A stretch of DNA of 64,000 nucleotides from Bacteroidota bacterium (GCA_020403265.1 JADBXZ010000051.1:1-64000), one strand, 5' to 3'. Shown: positions 10,624-21,581, counted from the first letter of the stretch. Notes: generated from the letters alone by a model not told the origin. Translations and numbers: made by a program.

Positions 10624-11109
10624 ATGAAAAAACTTTTAAGTATAATCGTTGCAGTTTTAATTACTTCATCTGCATTCAGTCAGGCTGGAGTTTGTAGTAA
10701 TTTCCACAAAAAATATTGTGTTTTAGAAAAAGGTAAAAGCGAAAAATGGCAGTACAATGCCCAAAGTAAAAGTGGTTTGTTTAATCAAGGTATGGTTAGC
10801 AAATTACGATGTGTAATTTACAAAAACATGGATTACAGAATTTCGGTTTGTTGTGAAACTGTTCTTGGTGATAAAGTAAATTACAAAATTTATGATTCTA
10901 GAACTAATGAATTGTTATTTGATAATGCTACTGCGGAAGATACTCAAGTGTTCGAGTTTCAGAGCGTTGGTACGCGTCAATTAATTATTGAAGTGGTTGT
11001 GCCTCAAGGTGCAACAGAAAAAGATAAACATAAAGCTGCAGATGGCGCTTGTGTTGGCCTTCTTATTGAACATAAAGTAAGTGATAAGCAAGGTTTTTCT
11101 ACTTATTAA
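10624..11109 (+). CDS. Secreted hypothetical protein
   Basis: Signal peptide MKKLLSIIVAVLITSSAFSQ (second ATG of ORF 10615). Confidence 0.65.
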   Translation: MKKLLSIIVAVLITSSAFSQAGVCSNFHKKYCVLEKGKSEKWQYNAQSKSGLFNQGMVSKLRCVIYKNMDYRISVCCETVLGDKVNYKIYDSRTNELLFDNATAEDTQVFEFQSVGTRQLIIEVVVPQGATEKDKHKAADGACVGLLIEHKVSDKQGFSTY

Positions 11110-11127
11110 TTAAATACAAACCTTATG

Positions 11128-11160
11128 AAAGGCTGTTTCAGTATCTGAAATAGCCTTTTT
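11128..11160 (+). terminator. Rho-independent terminator
   Basis: AAAGGCT-g-TTTCAG-tat-CTGAAA-t-AGCCTTTTT. Confidence 0.8.
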
Positions 11161-11172
11161 AATTTACCGCAA

Positions 11173-11931
11173 ATGGATACAAAGTGGATGGAACGCACAA
11201 GCTTGTTGGTTGGCGCCAAAGGCTTAGAGAAATTAAATAATGCTCATGTATTAATAGTTGGTTTGGGAGGAGTAGGCTCATACGCCGCAGAAGCTATTGC
11301 AAGAAGTGGTATTGGAAACATGACTATTATTGACGGAGATGTTGTTGACCCTACAAATAGAAACAGGCAATTACAAGCCTTAAGCAGTACACATGGCATG
11401 AAAAAAGCTCACTTAATGGGTGAACGAATTCAATTAATCAATCCTGAAATTAAATTGGATGTAATTGACAGATTTAAGAATCCCGATGAAATGCAGCTGT
11501 TACTTAAAAATAAATTCTCGTACGTTATAGATGCAATTGACAGCATTTCACCAAAACTTTACTTGATACAAACTGCTTATTACAATAATCAACGAATCAT
11601 CAGTAGTATGGGTGCCGGCGGTAAAATGGACCCTACAAGAATTAAGGTGGTTGATTTAGCTAAAACCAGAATTTGTCCGATGGCATATTATGTTAGAAAA
11701 CGACTCCGCTACATGAATATTTACAAAGGCATAAAATGTGTATTTAGCGACGAACCTGCCGCGAAACACTCCATCATGAGAACAGATGGAAGCAATTACA
11801 AACGCTCTGCGTATGGAACAATCTCTTATTTACCCGCTGCATTTGGTTTAACTTGTGCTTCGGTAGTTATACGTGATATTGCCGGCTGGAAGGAACCAAA
11901 ATATGGTGTAGAGAAGGAAAAAAATAAGTAA
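11173..11931 (+). CDS. tcdA: ThiF/E1-like, TcdA-type tRNA threonylcarbamoyladenosine dehydratase
   Basis: LIVGLGGVGSYAAEAIARSGIGNMTIIDGDVVDPTNRNRQLQAL; DAIDSISPKLYLI; ~250 aa. Confidence 0.85.
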   Translation: MDTKWMERTSLLVGAKGLEKLNNAHVLIVGLGGVGSYAAEAIARSGIGNMTIIDGDVVDPTNRNRQLQALSSTHGMKKAHLMGERIQLINPEIKLDVIDRFKNPDEMQLLLKNKFSYVIDAIDSISPKLYLIQTAYYNNQRIISSMGAGGKMDPTRIKVVDLAKTRICPMAYYVRKRLRYMNIYKGIKCVFSDEPAAKHSIMRTDGSNYKRSAYGTISYLPAAFGLTCASVVIRDIAGWKEPKYGVEKEKNK

Positions 11932-12047
11932 AACAAGCCTTAAAGACCTTCATCTTAAATTGCAACATACTGATTAAGTTTTTTACTAAGCACAGATAGC
12001 ATAGGCTTTGGATCAGCTAGCATCATGCAACTAAATTAGTCATTGTT

Positions 12048-13061
12048 CTAAAAGGCATTAACACCTTGCACCGTTGTGTATTTCATTGTGTATTTAATCC
12101 CTGGATTCATATATTTATAAGCGCTGTGACTCATTAACGCAGCTTCATGAAAACCACATAAAATCAATTTCAATTTGTTTTTATAAGTGTTAATGTCTCC
12201 AATTGCATAAATCCCTTCTACATTGGTACTATAATCATCTGTATTTACTTCAATAGCGTTTTTGTCCAAATTTAACCCCCAATTTTCTATCGGCCCAAGC
12301 TTTGGACTTAAACCAAATAATGGAATAAGATGATCCACATCAAAATTACTAACTTCGTTTGTTTTAATATTCTTAATTTGAACAGCTTCTAATCTATCTG
12401 TACCGGAAACACTTTCAATTGCACTGTTAAGTAGTAGATTAATTTTTTTGGATTCTGCAAGCTTCATCACCTTGTTAACACTATCCGGTGCACCTCTAAA
12501 ACTTTCGCTGCGGTGCACCAAGGTTAATTCACTACAAACTTCTGAAAGAAAAATAGTCCAATCCAAAGCACTATCCCCACCTCCAGCGATTAACATTTTG
12601 CTACCACGGTATTTTTCAGGATCTAAAATCATGTAGTTAACGCCTTTGCCATTCTCAAATTTTTCAAGTCCACTAACCTCTGGTTTTCTAGGCTCAAAAC
12701 AACCTAATCCACCGGCAATTACAACTACCTTTGCAAAAACGCTTGTCCCCAAGTTAGTTTCAACAACAAAATCTCTTTCTCCTCTCTTCTCAAGTTTCTC
12801 AACACGTTCCCCTAAAGTGAATGTTGGTTTAAAAGGCTCTGCCTGCTTCATTAAATTATCAATTAACTCTTGGGCTAAAACTGTAGGGTAGCCCGGAATA
12901 TCATAAATTGGTTTTTTAGGATAAATTTCAGATAATTGACCACCAACCTGCGGCAAGTAATCAATCAAATGGCATCTTAACTTTAGTAAGCCGGCTTCAA
13001 ATATTGCAAATAATCCAACAGGACCGGCGCCAATGATAACAATATCAGTTTCTATTTTCAT
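12048..13061 (-). CDS. Ferredoxin--NADP reductase, thioredoxin-reductase-like type
   Basis: IVIIGAGPVGLFAIFEAGLLKLRCHLIDYLPQVGGQLSEIYPKKPIYDIPGYP; GGGDSALDW; GIYAIGDINTY; start moved to MKIETD. Confidence 0.9.
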   Translation of the reverse strand: MKIETDIVIIGAGPVGLFAIFEAGLLKLRCHLIDYLPQVGGQLSEIYPKKPIYDIPGYPTVLAQELIDNLMKQAEPFKPTFTLGERVEKLEKRGERDFVVETNLGTSVFAKVVVIAGGLGCFEPRKPEVSGLEKFENGKGVNYMILDPEKYRGSKMLIAGGGDSALDWTIFLSEVCSELTLVHRSESFRGAPDSVNKVMKLAESKKINLLLNSAIESVSGTDRLEAVQIKNIKTNEVSNFDVDHLIPLFGLSPKLGPIENWGLNLDKNAIEVNTDDYSTNVEGIYAIGDINTYKNKLKLILCGFHEAALMSHSAYKYMNPGIKYTMKYTTVQGVNAF

Positions 13062-13168
13062 AAATTTTAGGCAAATATAGGGGATTAATACGGTGTTAAA
13101 ACTTAAAAAAAAGAACAATTGTAATAGAATTTTGTTTAATTTAGTATTCTATTAACAAAATTAAAAAG

Positions 13169-15361
13169 ATGAAAAAAACACTACTTACAATTTTAACAGC
13201 TGGCGCATTATTAAGTGCCAATGCTCAGGTGCCGAGTCCGGCATGGGCAACCTTGCAAAACACTAATTATACTTTAGCTGCAAGTTTTTCGAGCAAATTT
13301 TTGGATGTGATTAATTCAAATGTAGTTTGGTCAATTGGTTACAGTGGTGCTAACGTAAGCCAAAACTTTGTTAATTTCTCCAGAACAATTAATGGTGGAA
13401 CAACGTTTAATACAGGTGCAGTGTATGCAAGTACATTAAACCCGGCAGTTGGTGACACCAATACATACGTAATAGCCAATTTAGATGCTATTGATGCCAA
13501 TACTGCTTGGGTATCAGCATATTTAAAAGGTCCCGGTGCTCAAGGAGCTATCCACAGAACAATTGATGGTGGCGCAACTTGGCAAAACATGACTGCTCCC
13601 GGTATGTTTACAAACTCAGCTTCATTCTGCAATGTAGTTGCTTTCTTAACACCTTCAATTGGTGTTGCACAAGGTGACGGCCACCCTGGAAATGCTAATG
13701 AATATGAAATTTGGAGAACCAACAATGGCGGTACAACTTGGACAATTGTTCCTGGTGCCAATATTCCAAACCCAACTTCTGGTGAGTACTTTTTAGTTAA
13801 TGTTTACGAAAAACAAGGTACAACCAACCTTTGGTTTGGTACAAATAAGGGTCGCGTTTTCCGCTCAATAGATGCAGGTTTAACTTGGAGCGTAAGTGTA
13901 TTACCAAGTGCGCCGTCTGCCAGTATTTCGGTAAGCGATATTGCTTTTTGCAATGCGAACATGGGTATTTGTACGGCATTTAATACTTCTGTTACTCCAG
14001 GAGTTTTCGAACAATTCATCACATCTGATGGTGGTGCTACTTGGACAAAAGTAACTTCGATTGATCCAAACTTTGGAAGAAACGATGTTGCCGGTGTACC
14101 GGGCACAAATGTGTTTGTAAGCGCTGCTAACAGCACAACAGCTACTTCAGGTTTCCTCTCTTACTCAAGTGATGGTGGGCTTACCTGGACCAACTGGGGA
14201 GGTAGTGCTATTCCATACTTAGCAATCGATTTCGCTGATGCAACTTCCGGATGGGCTGCGACGTTCCAAACTTCTCAAACTGCTCCTACCGGTGGTATTT
14301 ACAAATTCAACGGTGCTACTTCTATTTTTAATGCTCCAAGTGCTGTATGTTTTACATCACCTTCTACAACAGTTAATCCAATTAACTGGTCTTTAGGTAA
14401 CTCAACTGTTACTTATTCTTGGTCAGTTTCTCCTGCTGCCACTATTTCGGCACCAACGGCAACTAATCCAACATTAACATTCACTGCTCCAGGTAATTAC
14501 GTTGTAACGCTTGCTGCTACAAACTCATCAGCAAGTTCAAGCAGCAGCAGAACAATTAATGTAACGGCATGCTCTACTCCAACGGCAGATTTTACAGTAC
14601 CTTCCGGTACGTTATGTAATAATGTAGCATTAAACTTTACCAACGTTACTACAGGAACACCAACTCCAACTTATACTTGGTCTACCATTCCTGCAGCCGG
14701 TGTTACCATAAGCCCTAATGCCAATGCAACAAGTCCTGCCATTACGTTCAGCGCCGGTGGAACATACACAGTTAATTTATTAGCATCAAGTGTTGCCGGA
14801 TCTGTTGTTGTTAGTAAAACTATTACAGTAAATTCTTGTACTGCCAGTCCTTCATTCTCTATACCTGCAGCTTTATGCTCAACTGCAATTGTTACACCTA
14901 ATAATAGTACAACTGGTCCTGGGCCAATTTCTTATACATGGTCTACAGCTCCATCATCAAGTGTTGCTTTTGCGCCTAATGCAGTTGCTGCTTCTCCATC
15001 AATTACAATAAGTGGTATTGGAGTTTATACAATTACTTTAAGAGCAGGTAATGCTTCTGGTGTTTCTATTACAACTCGAACAATTGATGTTCAAAATTGT
15101 GTAGGTATTAATGAAACTAAATTTGCTAACCTTACTGATGTTTCTCCTAACCCAACTAATGGAAACTTAAACATTACATTACCAACAAATGGCGATTATA
15201 ATTTAGTTGTAGTAGACGTTTTAGGTTCTGTTATCGTTTCTGAAAAAATCATCAACAGTAACATAGCTAACATTAACTTAGCCGGAAAAGCTAAAGGTGT
15301 TTATTTTGTTACAGTATCTAACAAAGTTGATAAGGTAACCAAGAAAATTGTTTTAGAATAA
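13169..15361 (+). CDS. Secreted BNR/YCF48-like propeller + PKD-domain protein with T9SS type A CTD
   Basis: Signal peptide; SIDAGLTW, SDGGATWT repeats; PKD-like repeats; VSPNPTNGNLNITLP...AKGVYFVTVSNKVDKVTKKIVLE. Confidence 0.85.
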   Translation: MKKTLLTILTAGALLSANAQVPSPAWATLQNTNYTLAASFSSKFLDVINSNVVWSIGYSGANVSQNFVNFSRTINGGTTFNTGAVYASTLNPAVGDTNTYVIANLDAIDANTAWVSAYLKGPGAQGAIHRTIDGGATWQNMTAPGMFTNSASFCNVVAFLTPSIGVAQGDGHPGNANEYEIWRTNNGGTTWTIVPGANIPNPTSGEYFLVNVYEKQGTTNLWFGTNKGRVFRSIDAGLTWSVSVLPSAPSASISVSDIAFCNANMGICTAFNTSVTPGVFEQFITSDGGATWTKVTSIDPNFGRNDVAGVPGTNVFVSAANSTTATSGFLSYSSDGGLTWTNWGGSAIPYLAIDFADATSGWAATFQTSQTAPTGGIYKFNGATSIFNAPSAVCFTSPSTTVNPINWSLGNSTVTYSWSVSPAATISAPTATNPTLTFTAPGNYVVTLAATNSSASSSSSRTINVTACSTPTADFTVPSGTLCNNVALNFTNVTTGTPTPTYTWSTIPAAGVTISPNANATSPAITFSAGGTYTVNLLASSVAGSVVVSKTITVNSCTASPSFSIPAALCSTAIVTPNNSTTGPGPISYTWSTAPSSSVAFAPNAVAASPSITISGIGVYTITLRAGNASGVSITTRTIDVQNCVGINETKFANLTDVSPNPTNGNLNITLPTNGDYNLVVVDVLGSVIVSEKIINSNIANINLAGKAKGVYFVTVSNKVDKVTKKIVLE

Positions 15362-15380
15362 TTTTAAACCATTTTAATAA

Positions 15381-15414
15381 AAAGAGGTTGTTCATTGGAC
15401 AACCTCTTTTTTTA
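15381..15414 (+). terminator. Rho-independent terminator
   Basis: AAAGAGGTTGT-tcattgg-ACAACCTCTTTTTTT. Confidence 0.85.
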
Positions 15415-15452
15415 TGCATATCCTCAAAATTTGAGTAATTTCCAACATTATT

Positions 15453-17657
15453 TTGAAATCCATTTTTAGTCTAATATTCATTGCTTTTTTTTACACTGGT
15501 TATGCACAGAACTTATCCAAAAGCATTCAAGCTAAATATATCACTTCGGATATTAAAGTTGATGGGGTTCTTAATGATAGCATCTGGCAACTTTGTAAAC
15601 CAAGCGGAGATTTTTGGGAAAACTTTCCAGACGATACGTCCATAGCCTTATCAAAAACTGAGGTGAAAATGTGTTATAACGCAAAGTATCTTTATATTGC
15701 TGCTATTTGTTATGACTCCTTACCAGGAAAATACATCGTTCAAACATTAAAACGAGATTTTTCATATCCAATCAGCGATGCTTTTGTTGTTAGTATAGAT
15801 CCATTTAGCGATGGACAAAATGGATTCAGTTTTGGTGTAAATCCATATGGCGTGCAACGCGAAGGCTTAATTGCGATGGGCGGCGGCCAAGGCGTTACAA
15901 CTAATTGGGACAACAAATGGTTCACAGAAGTAAAACGCTACGCCAACTATTGGAGTGTAGAAATGGCTATACCTTTTAAAACCTTAAGGTTTAAGGAAAA
16001 GTTAAAAGAATGGAAAGTAAATTTTGCTCGAAATGATTTAAAACGAAATGAAAACAGCACATGGGTAAAGGTGCCAAGACAGTTTAACATCTCATCACTT
16101 GCCTTCATGGGTTCTCTGGAATTTGAAACACCTCCGCAAAAAAACGGTGGTAATATCTCTATCATACCATATTCTATTGGACGTTTCACAAAAGATTATA
16201 CGACCAATTCAAAAAATTTAATTGAAGGTAATTTTGGTGCTGATGGTAAAATTGTGTTGGGTAATTCCCTGAATCTTGATTTAACTATAAATCCGGATTT
16301 TAGTCAAGTGGAAGTTGACAGGCAAATCACAAACCTTACTCGTTTTAGTCTGTTCTTTCCTGAGCAAAGACAGTTCTTTATTGAGAATAGTGATTTATTT
16401 GAACGCTTCGGTTTCAGGCAAATTAGACCTTTTTTCTCAAGACGAATTGGATTAGATGACGGAAACATCATCCCAATTGTTGGAGGCGCAAGGTTAAGTG
16501 GCAAACCAAATAAAAACTGGCGTGTAGGTTTAATGAACATTCAAACAGCCAAAACATCATTTAACTTTCAAGATGTGTACTCACAAAACTATTTGGTGGC
16601 AGCTGCATCGCGTAATGTATTCAAAAGAAGTAACCTATCTGCTATTTTTGTAAACAGGCAACAATTGGATTCTTCAGGTTTTTCGGCTACAAATTTTAAC
16701 AGGGTTGCCGGATTGGATTTCAACATTTCAAGTGCCGACAATAAATTAAACGGGAAAATATTTTACCATCATTCCTTTTCCAATAATTTCAATAATAATG
16801 CATTTGCCCACGCCTCTTGGTTAGATTACACTACTCGAAATTTCACATTAGATTGGAATCACGAGTATGTAGATAAAAATTATAACGCCGAAGTTGGTTT
16901 TACACCACGTATTTTTCAAAGAGATTCTTCCAACCAAATTAAACGATTAAGTTATTGGCGCTTTGAACCCTGGATAAAATATAATTTCTATCCGAAAAAA
17001 TCAATTATCAATAGAATTACACCAAATGTTTATGGTGACCATTATAGAAATGAAAGATTCGTTAATACAGATTTTTTAATAAACCCAGGGATAGATATTT
17101 TTTTTAACAACTCTGCATATATTAACCTTGATTATAACACCAACTATACTAAGTTACTTTATAACACAGATGTTACCTTTAGTGGACAATCCAAAAAATT
17201 AATTGCCGGAGATTATTATTACCAAAATGCTGCAATCAAATTAGGAAGCAACGTTCGTCGACATTTATACGGCGCTATAAGTTCAAATATCGGTTCGTAT
17301 TTTTCAGGCACAAAGTTCTCATACGGTTTGGAGTTAAGTTATCGATTAAAGCACTATGCTATTTTTTCAGTAAACTATACAAGAGATGACATACAAGTAA
17401 GTTATCTTGATAAACCTGTTACCTTAAATCTTATAAGCCCTCGGATAGATTTTACTTTTTCTAAAAGTTTATTTTTAACCTTATTTGGTCAATACAACAG
17501 TCAGGCAAAAAACATGAATTTTAATGGTAGACTTCAATGGCGGTTTAAACCAATGAGTGATTTATTTATTGTATACAGCGATAATTATACATCTGATAAT
17601 TTATTCATAAAAAATAGAGCCATTGTTTTAAAATTTATTTATTGGCTTAGCGTGTAA
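15453..17657 (+). CDS. DUF5916-type outer-membrane protein with N-terminal carbohydrate-binding-9-like domain
   Basis: TTG start with signal peptide KSIFSLIFIAFFYTGYAQ; IKVDGVLNDSIWQ..., GVNPYGVQREGLI, TINPDFSQVEVDRQITNLTRFSLFFPEQRQFFIENSDLF. Confidence 0.87.
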   Translation: MKSIFSLIFIAFFYTGYAQNLSKSIQAKYITSDIKVDGVLNDSIWQLCKPSGDFWENFPDDTSIALSKTEVKMCYNAKYLYIAAICYDSLPGKYIVQTLKRDFSYPISDAFVVSIDPFSDGQNGFSFGVNPYGVQREGLIAMGGGQGVTTNWDNKWFTEVKRYANYWSVEMAIPFKTLRFKEKLKEWKVNFARNDLKRNENSTWVKVPRQFNISSLAFMGSLEFETPPQKNGGNISIIPYSIGRFTKDYTTNSKNLIEGNFGADGKIVLGNSLNLDLTINPDFSQVEVDRQITNLTRFSLFFPEQRQFFIENSDLFERFGFRQIRPFFSRRIGLDDGNIIPIVGGARLSGKPNKNWRVGLMNIQTAKTSFNFQDVYSQNYLVAAASRNVFKRSNLSAIFVNRQQLDSSGFSATNFNRVAGLDFNISSADNKLNGKIFYHHSFSNNFNNNAFAHASWLDYTTRNFTLDWNHEYVDKNYNAEVGFTPRIFQRDSSNQIKRLSYWRFEPWIKYNFYPKKSIINRITPNVYGDHYRNERFVNTDFLINPGIDIFFNNSAYINLDYNTNYTKLLYNTDVTFSGQSKKLIAGDYYYQNAAIKLGSNVRRHLYGAISSNIGSYFSGTKFSYGLELSYRLKHYAIFSVNYTRDDIQVSYLDKPVTLNLISPRIDFTFSKSLFLTLFGQYNSQAKNMNFNGRLQWRFKPMSDLFIVYSDNYTSDNLFIKNRAIVLKFIYWLSV

Positions 17658-17699
17658 CTAATTAGAATTATATTTGATGCCGGATAACATCAATCAAAA

Positions 17700-18653
17700 A
17701 TGAAAATAATTTTTATGGGAACACCCGAATTTGCGGTGGCCTCATTAGCAGAACTTATTAAACAAAACTATAAGGTAGTTGGAGTGATTACTGCGCCGGA
17801 TAAACCCGCGGGCAGAGGACAGCAATTACAACAAAGTGCGGTTAAACAATTTGCTCTTCAGCACGGCTTAAAAGTTTTACAACCTGAAAATTTAAAAAGT
17901 GAAACATTTATTCAGGAATTACGATCATTAAATGCAGACATACAAATTGTAGTAGCGTTTAGAATGCTTCCTGAAATTGTTTGGAACATGCCAAAACATG
18001 GTACTTATAATTTACATGCCTCGCTTTTACCAAAATACAGAGGGGCTGCACCAATAAACTGGGCAATTATTAATGGCGAAAAAACAACAGGTGTAACTAC
18101 CTTTAAATTGAAACACGAAATCGATACCGGAAATATATTGTTTCAGGAAAAAGTTGAAATTGAAGAAAATGAGACAGCGGGAAGCTTACATGATAAATTA
18201 ATGAATAATGGAAAACATTTAATAATCAAAACAATTGAAGCGGTTAACAGATGTATTACAAATAATGTTGAATTAAATTTTATTGTACAAGATGACAGTA
18301 TTGCATGCCATGCTCCAAAATTGTTTAAAGAAAATTGTAAAATTAATTTTGCATTAGATGCGCAATCAGCCCATAATTTGGTAAGAGGGTTAAGTCCTTA
18401 TCCTGCGGCGTACACTTCCATTGTTAATGATGGTAAAGCACAGCAATTAAAAATATTCAGTTCAAGAGTTGAGGAATGTAATAAATCAGGAAAACCAGGC
18501 TCTATTTATAGTGATGGCAAAACTTATTTTAAAATACAATGCAAAACTAATTTACTAACGGTTTACGAGTTACAGTTAGAGGGGAAGAAAAAAATGACAA
18601 CCCCTGATTTTTTAAGAGGCTATAAATTAAATTCTGATTCTTATTGTGTTTAG
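17700..18653 (+). CDS. fmt: Methionyl-tRNA formyltransferase
   Basis: MKIIFMGTPEFAVASLAELI, VVAFRMLPEIVWNMPKHGTYNLHASLLPKYRGAAPINWAIINGE. Confidence 0.97.
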   Translation: MKIIFMGTPEFAVASLAELIKQNYKVVGVITAPDKPAGRGQQLQQSAVKQFALQHGLKVLQPENLKSETFIQELRSLNADIQIVVAFRMLPEIVWNMPKHGTYNLHASLLPKYRGAAPINWAIINGEKTTGVTTFKLKHEIDTGNILFQEKVEIEENETAGSLHDKLMNNGKHLIIKTIEAVNRCITNNVELNFIVQDDSIACHAPKLFKENCKINFALDAQSAHNLVRGLSPYPAAYTSIVNDGKAQQLKIFSSRVEECNKSGKPGSIYSDGKTYFKIQCKTNLLTVYELQLEGKKKMTTPDFLRGYKLNSDSYCV

Positions 18654-18809
18654 TGAGGTTGTAGGAGTTTCAAACTTCAAAATACGTGTGTTATTAACAG
18701 AATAAACCGTTATTCACAAAAAAGGTGCTGTTTTTAGGGCATTACAAGGTGTTTTTATTAACAAAATGCCTATTTATCAACAAAATAATTAAAAAATAAC
18801 TCAAAACAC

Positions 18810-18839
18810 TTGACAAACAAGGATTCTGTGTTACATTTG
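18810..18839 (+). promoter_or_regulatory. Bacteroidota-type promoter upstream of HU gene
   Basis: TTG (18810-18812) - N19 - TACATTTG (18832-18839), matching -33 TTG / -7 TAnnTTTG. Confidence 0.65.
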
Positions 18840-18880
18840 CCATACAATTAACAAAAGTTTAACCCTTAAAAAACAAAAAA

Positions 18881-19162
18881 ATGAACAAAGCAGAATTAAT
18901 CGATGCTATCGCATCTGGTGCTAAGTTAACAAAAGCTGACGCTGGTCGTGCTTTAGATGCAACAATTGAATCAATCCACAAAGCCTTAAAAAAAGGTGAT
19001 CGTATTGGTTTAGTGGGTTTTGGTTCTTTCTCAGTAGCTAAACGTGCTGCTAGAACAGGCCGTAACCCTCAAACTGGTAAAGAAATTAAAATTGCTGCTA
19101 AAAAAGTAGTTAAATTTAAAGCTGGTTCTGATTTAGCTGGTTCAGTTAACAAAGGAAAATAA
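18881..19162 (+). CDS. HU family DNA-binding protein
   Basis: [32 protein letters not shown]...[26 protein letters not shown]. Confidence 0.97.
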   Translation: MNKAELIDAIASGAKLTKADAGRALDATIESIHKALKKGDRIGLVGFGSFSVAKRAARTGRNPQTGKEIKIAAKKVVKFKAGSDLAGSVNKGK

Positions 19163-19184
19163 TTGCTAGACAATTGTTAAAAGG

Positions 19185-19217
19185 GCTACCTAATTTTTAT
19201 TAGGTAGCTTTTTTTTT
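19185..19217 (+). terminator. Rho-independent terminator of HU gene
   Basis: GCTACCTAA-ttttta-TTAGGTAGC + T9. Confidence 0.85.
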
Positions 19218-19334
19218 ATAAAAGGTTTTTTTTAATGAAAAAAAAACGTTAACTTTACGATATCTAGTGATAGATTGTTATAACTAATTAAAGCAAATTA
19301 ATTAAAATAATATTAACTAAAACAAACAGTAAAC

Positions 19335-21527
19335 ATGAAAAAACAACTACTATTTGGTTCAGCTTTAGTTACTGCTTTTGCAGTAAACGCTCAGAACCAC
19401 AGGGTAAAACCCACTGGGATTGTTAAAGCGCCTAAACCGAATGAACTTTCTTATTCGCCGGTAGAGCCTACAATGTCATCTTCTACAGGTTCACAAAACC
19501 AAACACCTGCTTTATTAGCTAATAAAGAAGCTGTATCCTCTGGTACAGTGCCTACTACTTGGCAAGCTTTTGCGGCTTCTCAAAACGTGTTTGGTCATTT
19601 AGTGCCAAACTCAAGAATTATTAACTATGATGAAAATTTAGATGTAGTATCTTACATTTACCGTAAGCCTTGTAGTTATACTATTTCACCAATTTCAGAA
19701 AGTAATTCAGGTGCTATTTTGGCTAAAATTATCAGAAACTGGAATCCTATTGCTGTAAACGGAACATTCCAACCGCAGTACGATAGTACAGCTTTTGGTT
19801 CAGACGCTACTAATTTAAAGCGTTATCCTCAAGGTGGTATTTACAACCCACCGGGTAACACCAATATTAACAACGCTTACATCGTTGGTTGCGGTCCTAC
19901 TACAGGTGGTAGTGGATGGACAGGTAACTGGTTCTCAAGTAAACAATTAGGAAGTGCTAATTACAATAATATACCAAGCACTACTCCAAACGCTCAGCAA
20001 TGGGTGCCAAATCCTCCGGGATCAAATCCATTGAAAGGTATGAACTTTAACCGTTATAACTTTTCAATTACTGATGATGGTTTAGTTAGATCAGTTGCAA
20101 CTGTTGGTACTGATAATCCTGGTGCATCTCAAGCAGCTCCTGGCGATACTTCACTTTATATTACTACCGGAACATTTGCAGGTGGTACATTTAGCTGGAC
20201 AGGTACGGAATTATACCCGGATTTCCAAAAAGCACCTTCTGATGGTACAACCAACATGCAAGATGTATTGATGGCCTGGAACGAAGCAGGTACTGTTGGA
20301 TACGCTATTGTCATTGGTCAAAACAAAACCACAACTGTAACTGTAAACCGTGGTATTCAACCTCGTGTATGGAAAACAACCAATTCAGGTGCAAGCTGGG
20401 CAGCTATTCCTAATATGGATTTTGCTTCTCCAAGCTTAACAATGGTAACTAATGATTTACCTGCGGCATTGAGCGTTAACAATGCCGTAGCAGTTCCTTG
20501 GTTCAGAAGTAGTGAAGGTATGGATGCAGTTGTTGATAAAGACGATCGTTTACACTTCGTTTCAACAGTTGTATCACATTCAAGTGTTCATCCTGACTCT
20601 ACCTACTTCATTTTCTCATTTAACACTACAGACAGATATTACTTCCCACATGTACCGGGTGCACGCCCATACATATATGATTTTACTACAACTGGTACAA
20701 CATGGTCTGTTCGTAAAATTGACTCTTTATCTTCGGAAGCTCCGCGCGGAAGTGCTGCTGCTGCTGGTAGCGGAACAGGTTATACTGAAAATCCTTGGAC
20801 TGAAGATGCAAGTTCTAAGCCGGTTTCATCGTCTCGTATCCAATTAGGCAGAACGGTTAATGGTAATCAAATTTACTATAGCTGGGCAGAATCTGATACT
20901 TTGATTACAAATGGTAACAAAAAATGGAACACCTTCCCTAATGTTAAAGTGCGTATTTTAGATGTTGCTACTAACTCTCTAAGTCCTGAATTTAACATTA
21001 CTAGCCCTGCTACATCATTGGGTACAAATAACACGGTTAAAAACCGTGCGTTCTTCCACTACACTTCACCAAAATCTCCTAATTTAGCTGGAAGTTTTGC
21101 AGGTAACTACACTTTAGCTATACCTGCTTCAGTTACAAACAACCAATCATTAAATGGTAGTGGTGTTTGTTCACCTGAAACGCCGGTAATTCACTTCTTT
21201 AATGCTGCTACTATTACTAATGCTGGTGTAATATACGTAAATCCAACTGTAGGTATCAATGAGCGAAGCAAAACGTTAACTAACATGCAAGTAATTCCAA
21301 ATCCTGCATCTAACAATGCTAATTTGGTATTTGATATGTTAACTGATGCTAAAGTATTAGTTAGTGTAACAGACGTAACAGGTAAAGTTGTAAAAAGCTT
21401 AACTGCTAATTCTACTTTAGGTCAAAATACAATCAACATTAATGTTGCTGATTTAACAGCAGGTATTTACTTTGTAAGTATTTCTGCTAACAACCAAAAA
21501 ACAACTGCTAAGTTAATTGTTGAGTAA
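19335..21527 (+). CDS. T9SS type A sorted secreted protein (paralogue 1)
   Basis: Signal peptide MKKQLLFGSALVTAFAVNAQ; CTD IPNPASNNANLVFDML...LTAGIYFVSISANNQKTTAKLIVE. Confidence 0.85.
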   Translation: MKKQLLFGSALVTAFAVNAQNHRVKPTGIVKAPKPNELSYSPVEPTMSSSTGSQNQTPALLANKEAVSSGTVPTTWQAFAASQNVFGHLVPNSRIINYDENLDVVSYIYRKPCSYTISPISESNSGAILAKIIRNWNPIAVNGTFQPQYDSTAFGSDATNLKRYPQGGIYNPPGNTNINNAYIVGCGPTTGGSGWTGNWFSSKQLGSANYNNIPSTTPNAQQWVPNPPGSNPLKGMNFNRYNFSITDDGLVRSVATVGTDNPGASQAAPGDTSLYITTGTFAGGTFSWTGTELYPDFQKAPSDGTTNMQDVLMAWNEAGTVGYAIVIGQNKTTTVTVNRGIQPRVWKTTNSGASWAAIPNMDFASPSLTMVTNDLPAALSVNNAVAVPWFRSSEGMDAVVDKDDRLHFVSTVVSHSSVHPDSTYFIFSFNTTDRYYFPHVPGARPYIYDFTTTGTTWSVRKIDSLSSEAPRGSAAAAGSGTGYTENPWTEDASSKPVSSSRIQLGRTVNGNQIYYSWAESDTLITNGNKKWNTFPNVKVRILDVATNSLSPEFNITSPATSLGTNNTVKNRAFFHYTSPKSPNLAGSFAGNYTLAIPASVTNNQSLNGSGVCSPETPVIHFFNAATITNAGVIYVNPTVGINERSKTLTNMQVIPNPASNNANLVFDMLTDAKVLVSVTDVTGKVVKSLTANSTLGQNTININVADLTAGIYFVSISANNQKTTAKLIVE

Positions 21528-21554
21528 TCCTTCAATTAATTTAAATTTAAAAAA

Positions 21555-21581
21555 CCCGCGAGTTTTCTTGCGGGTTTTTTT
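21555..21581 (+). terminator. Rho-independent terminator
   Basis: CCCGCGAG-tttt-CTTGCGGG + T7. Confidence 0.85.

Noticed and set aside
13540-14136. Antisense ORFs in the propeller/PKD T9SS protein
   Set aside because: Overlap a strongly supported CDS on the opposite strand
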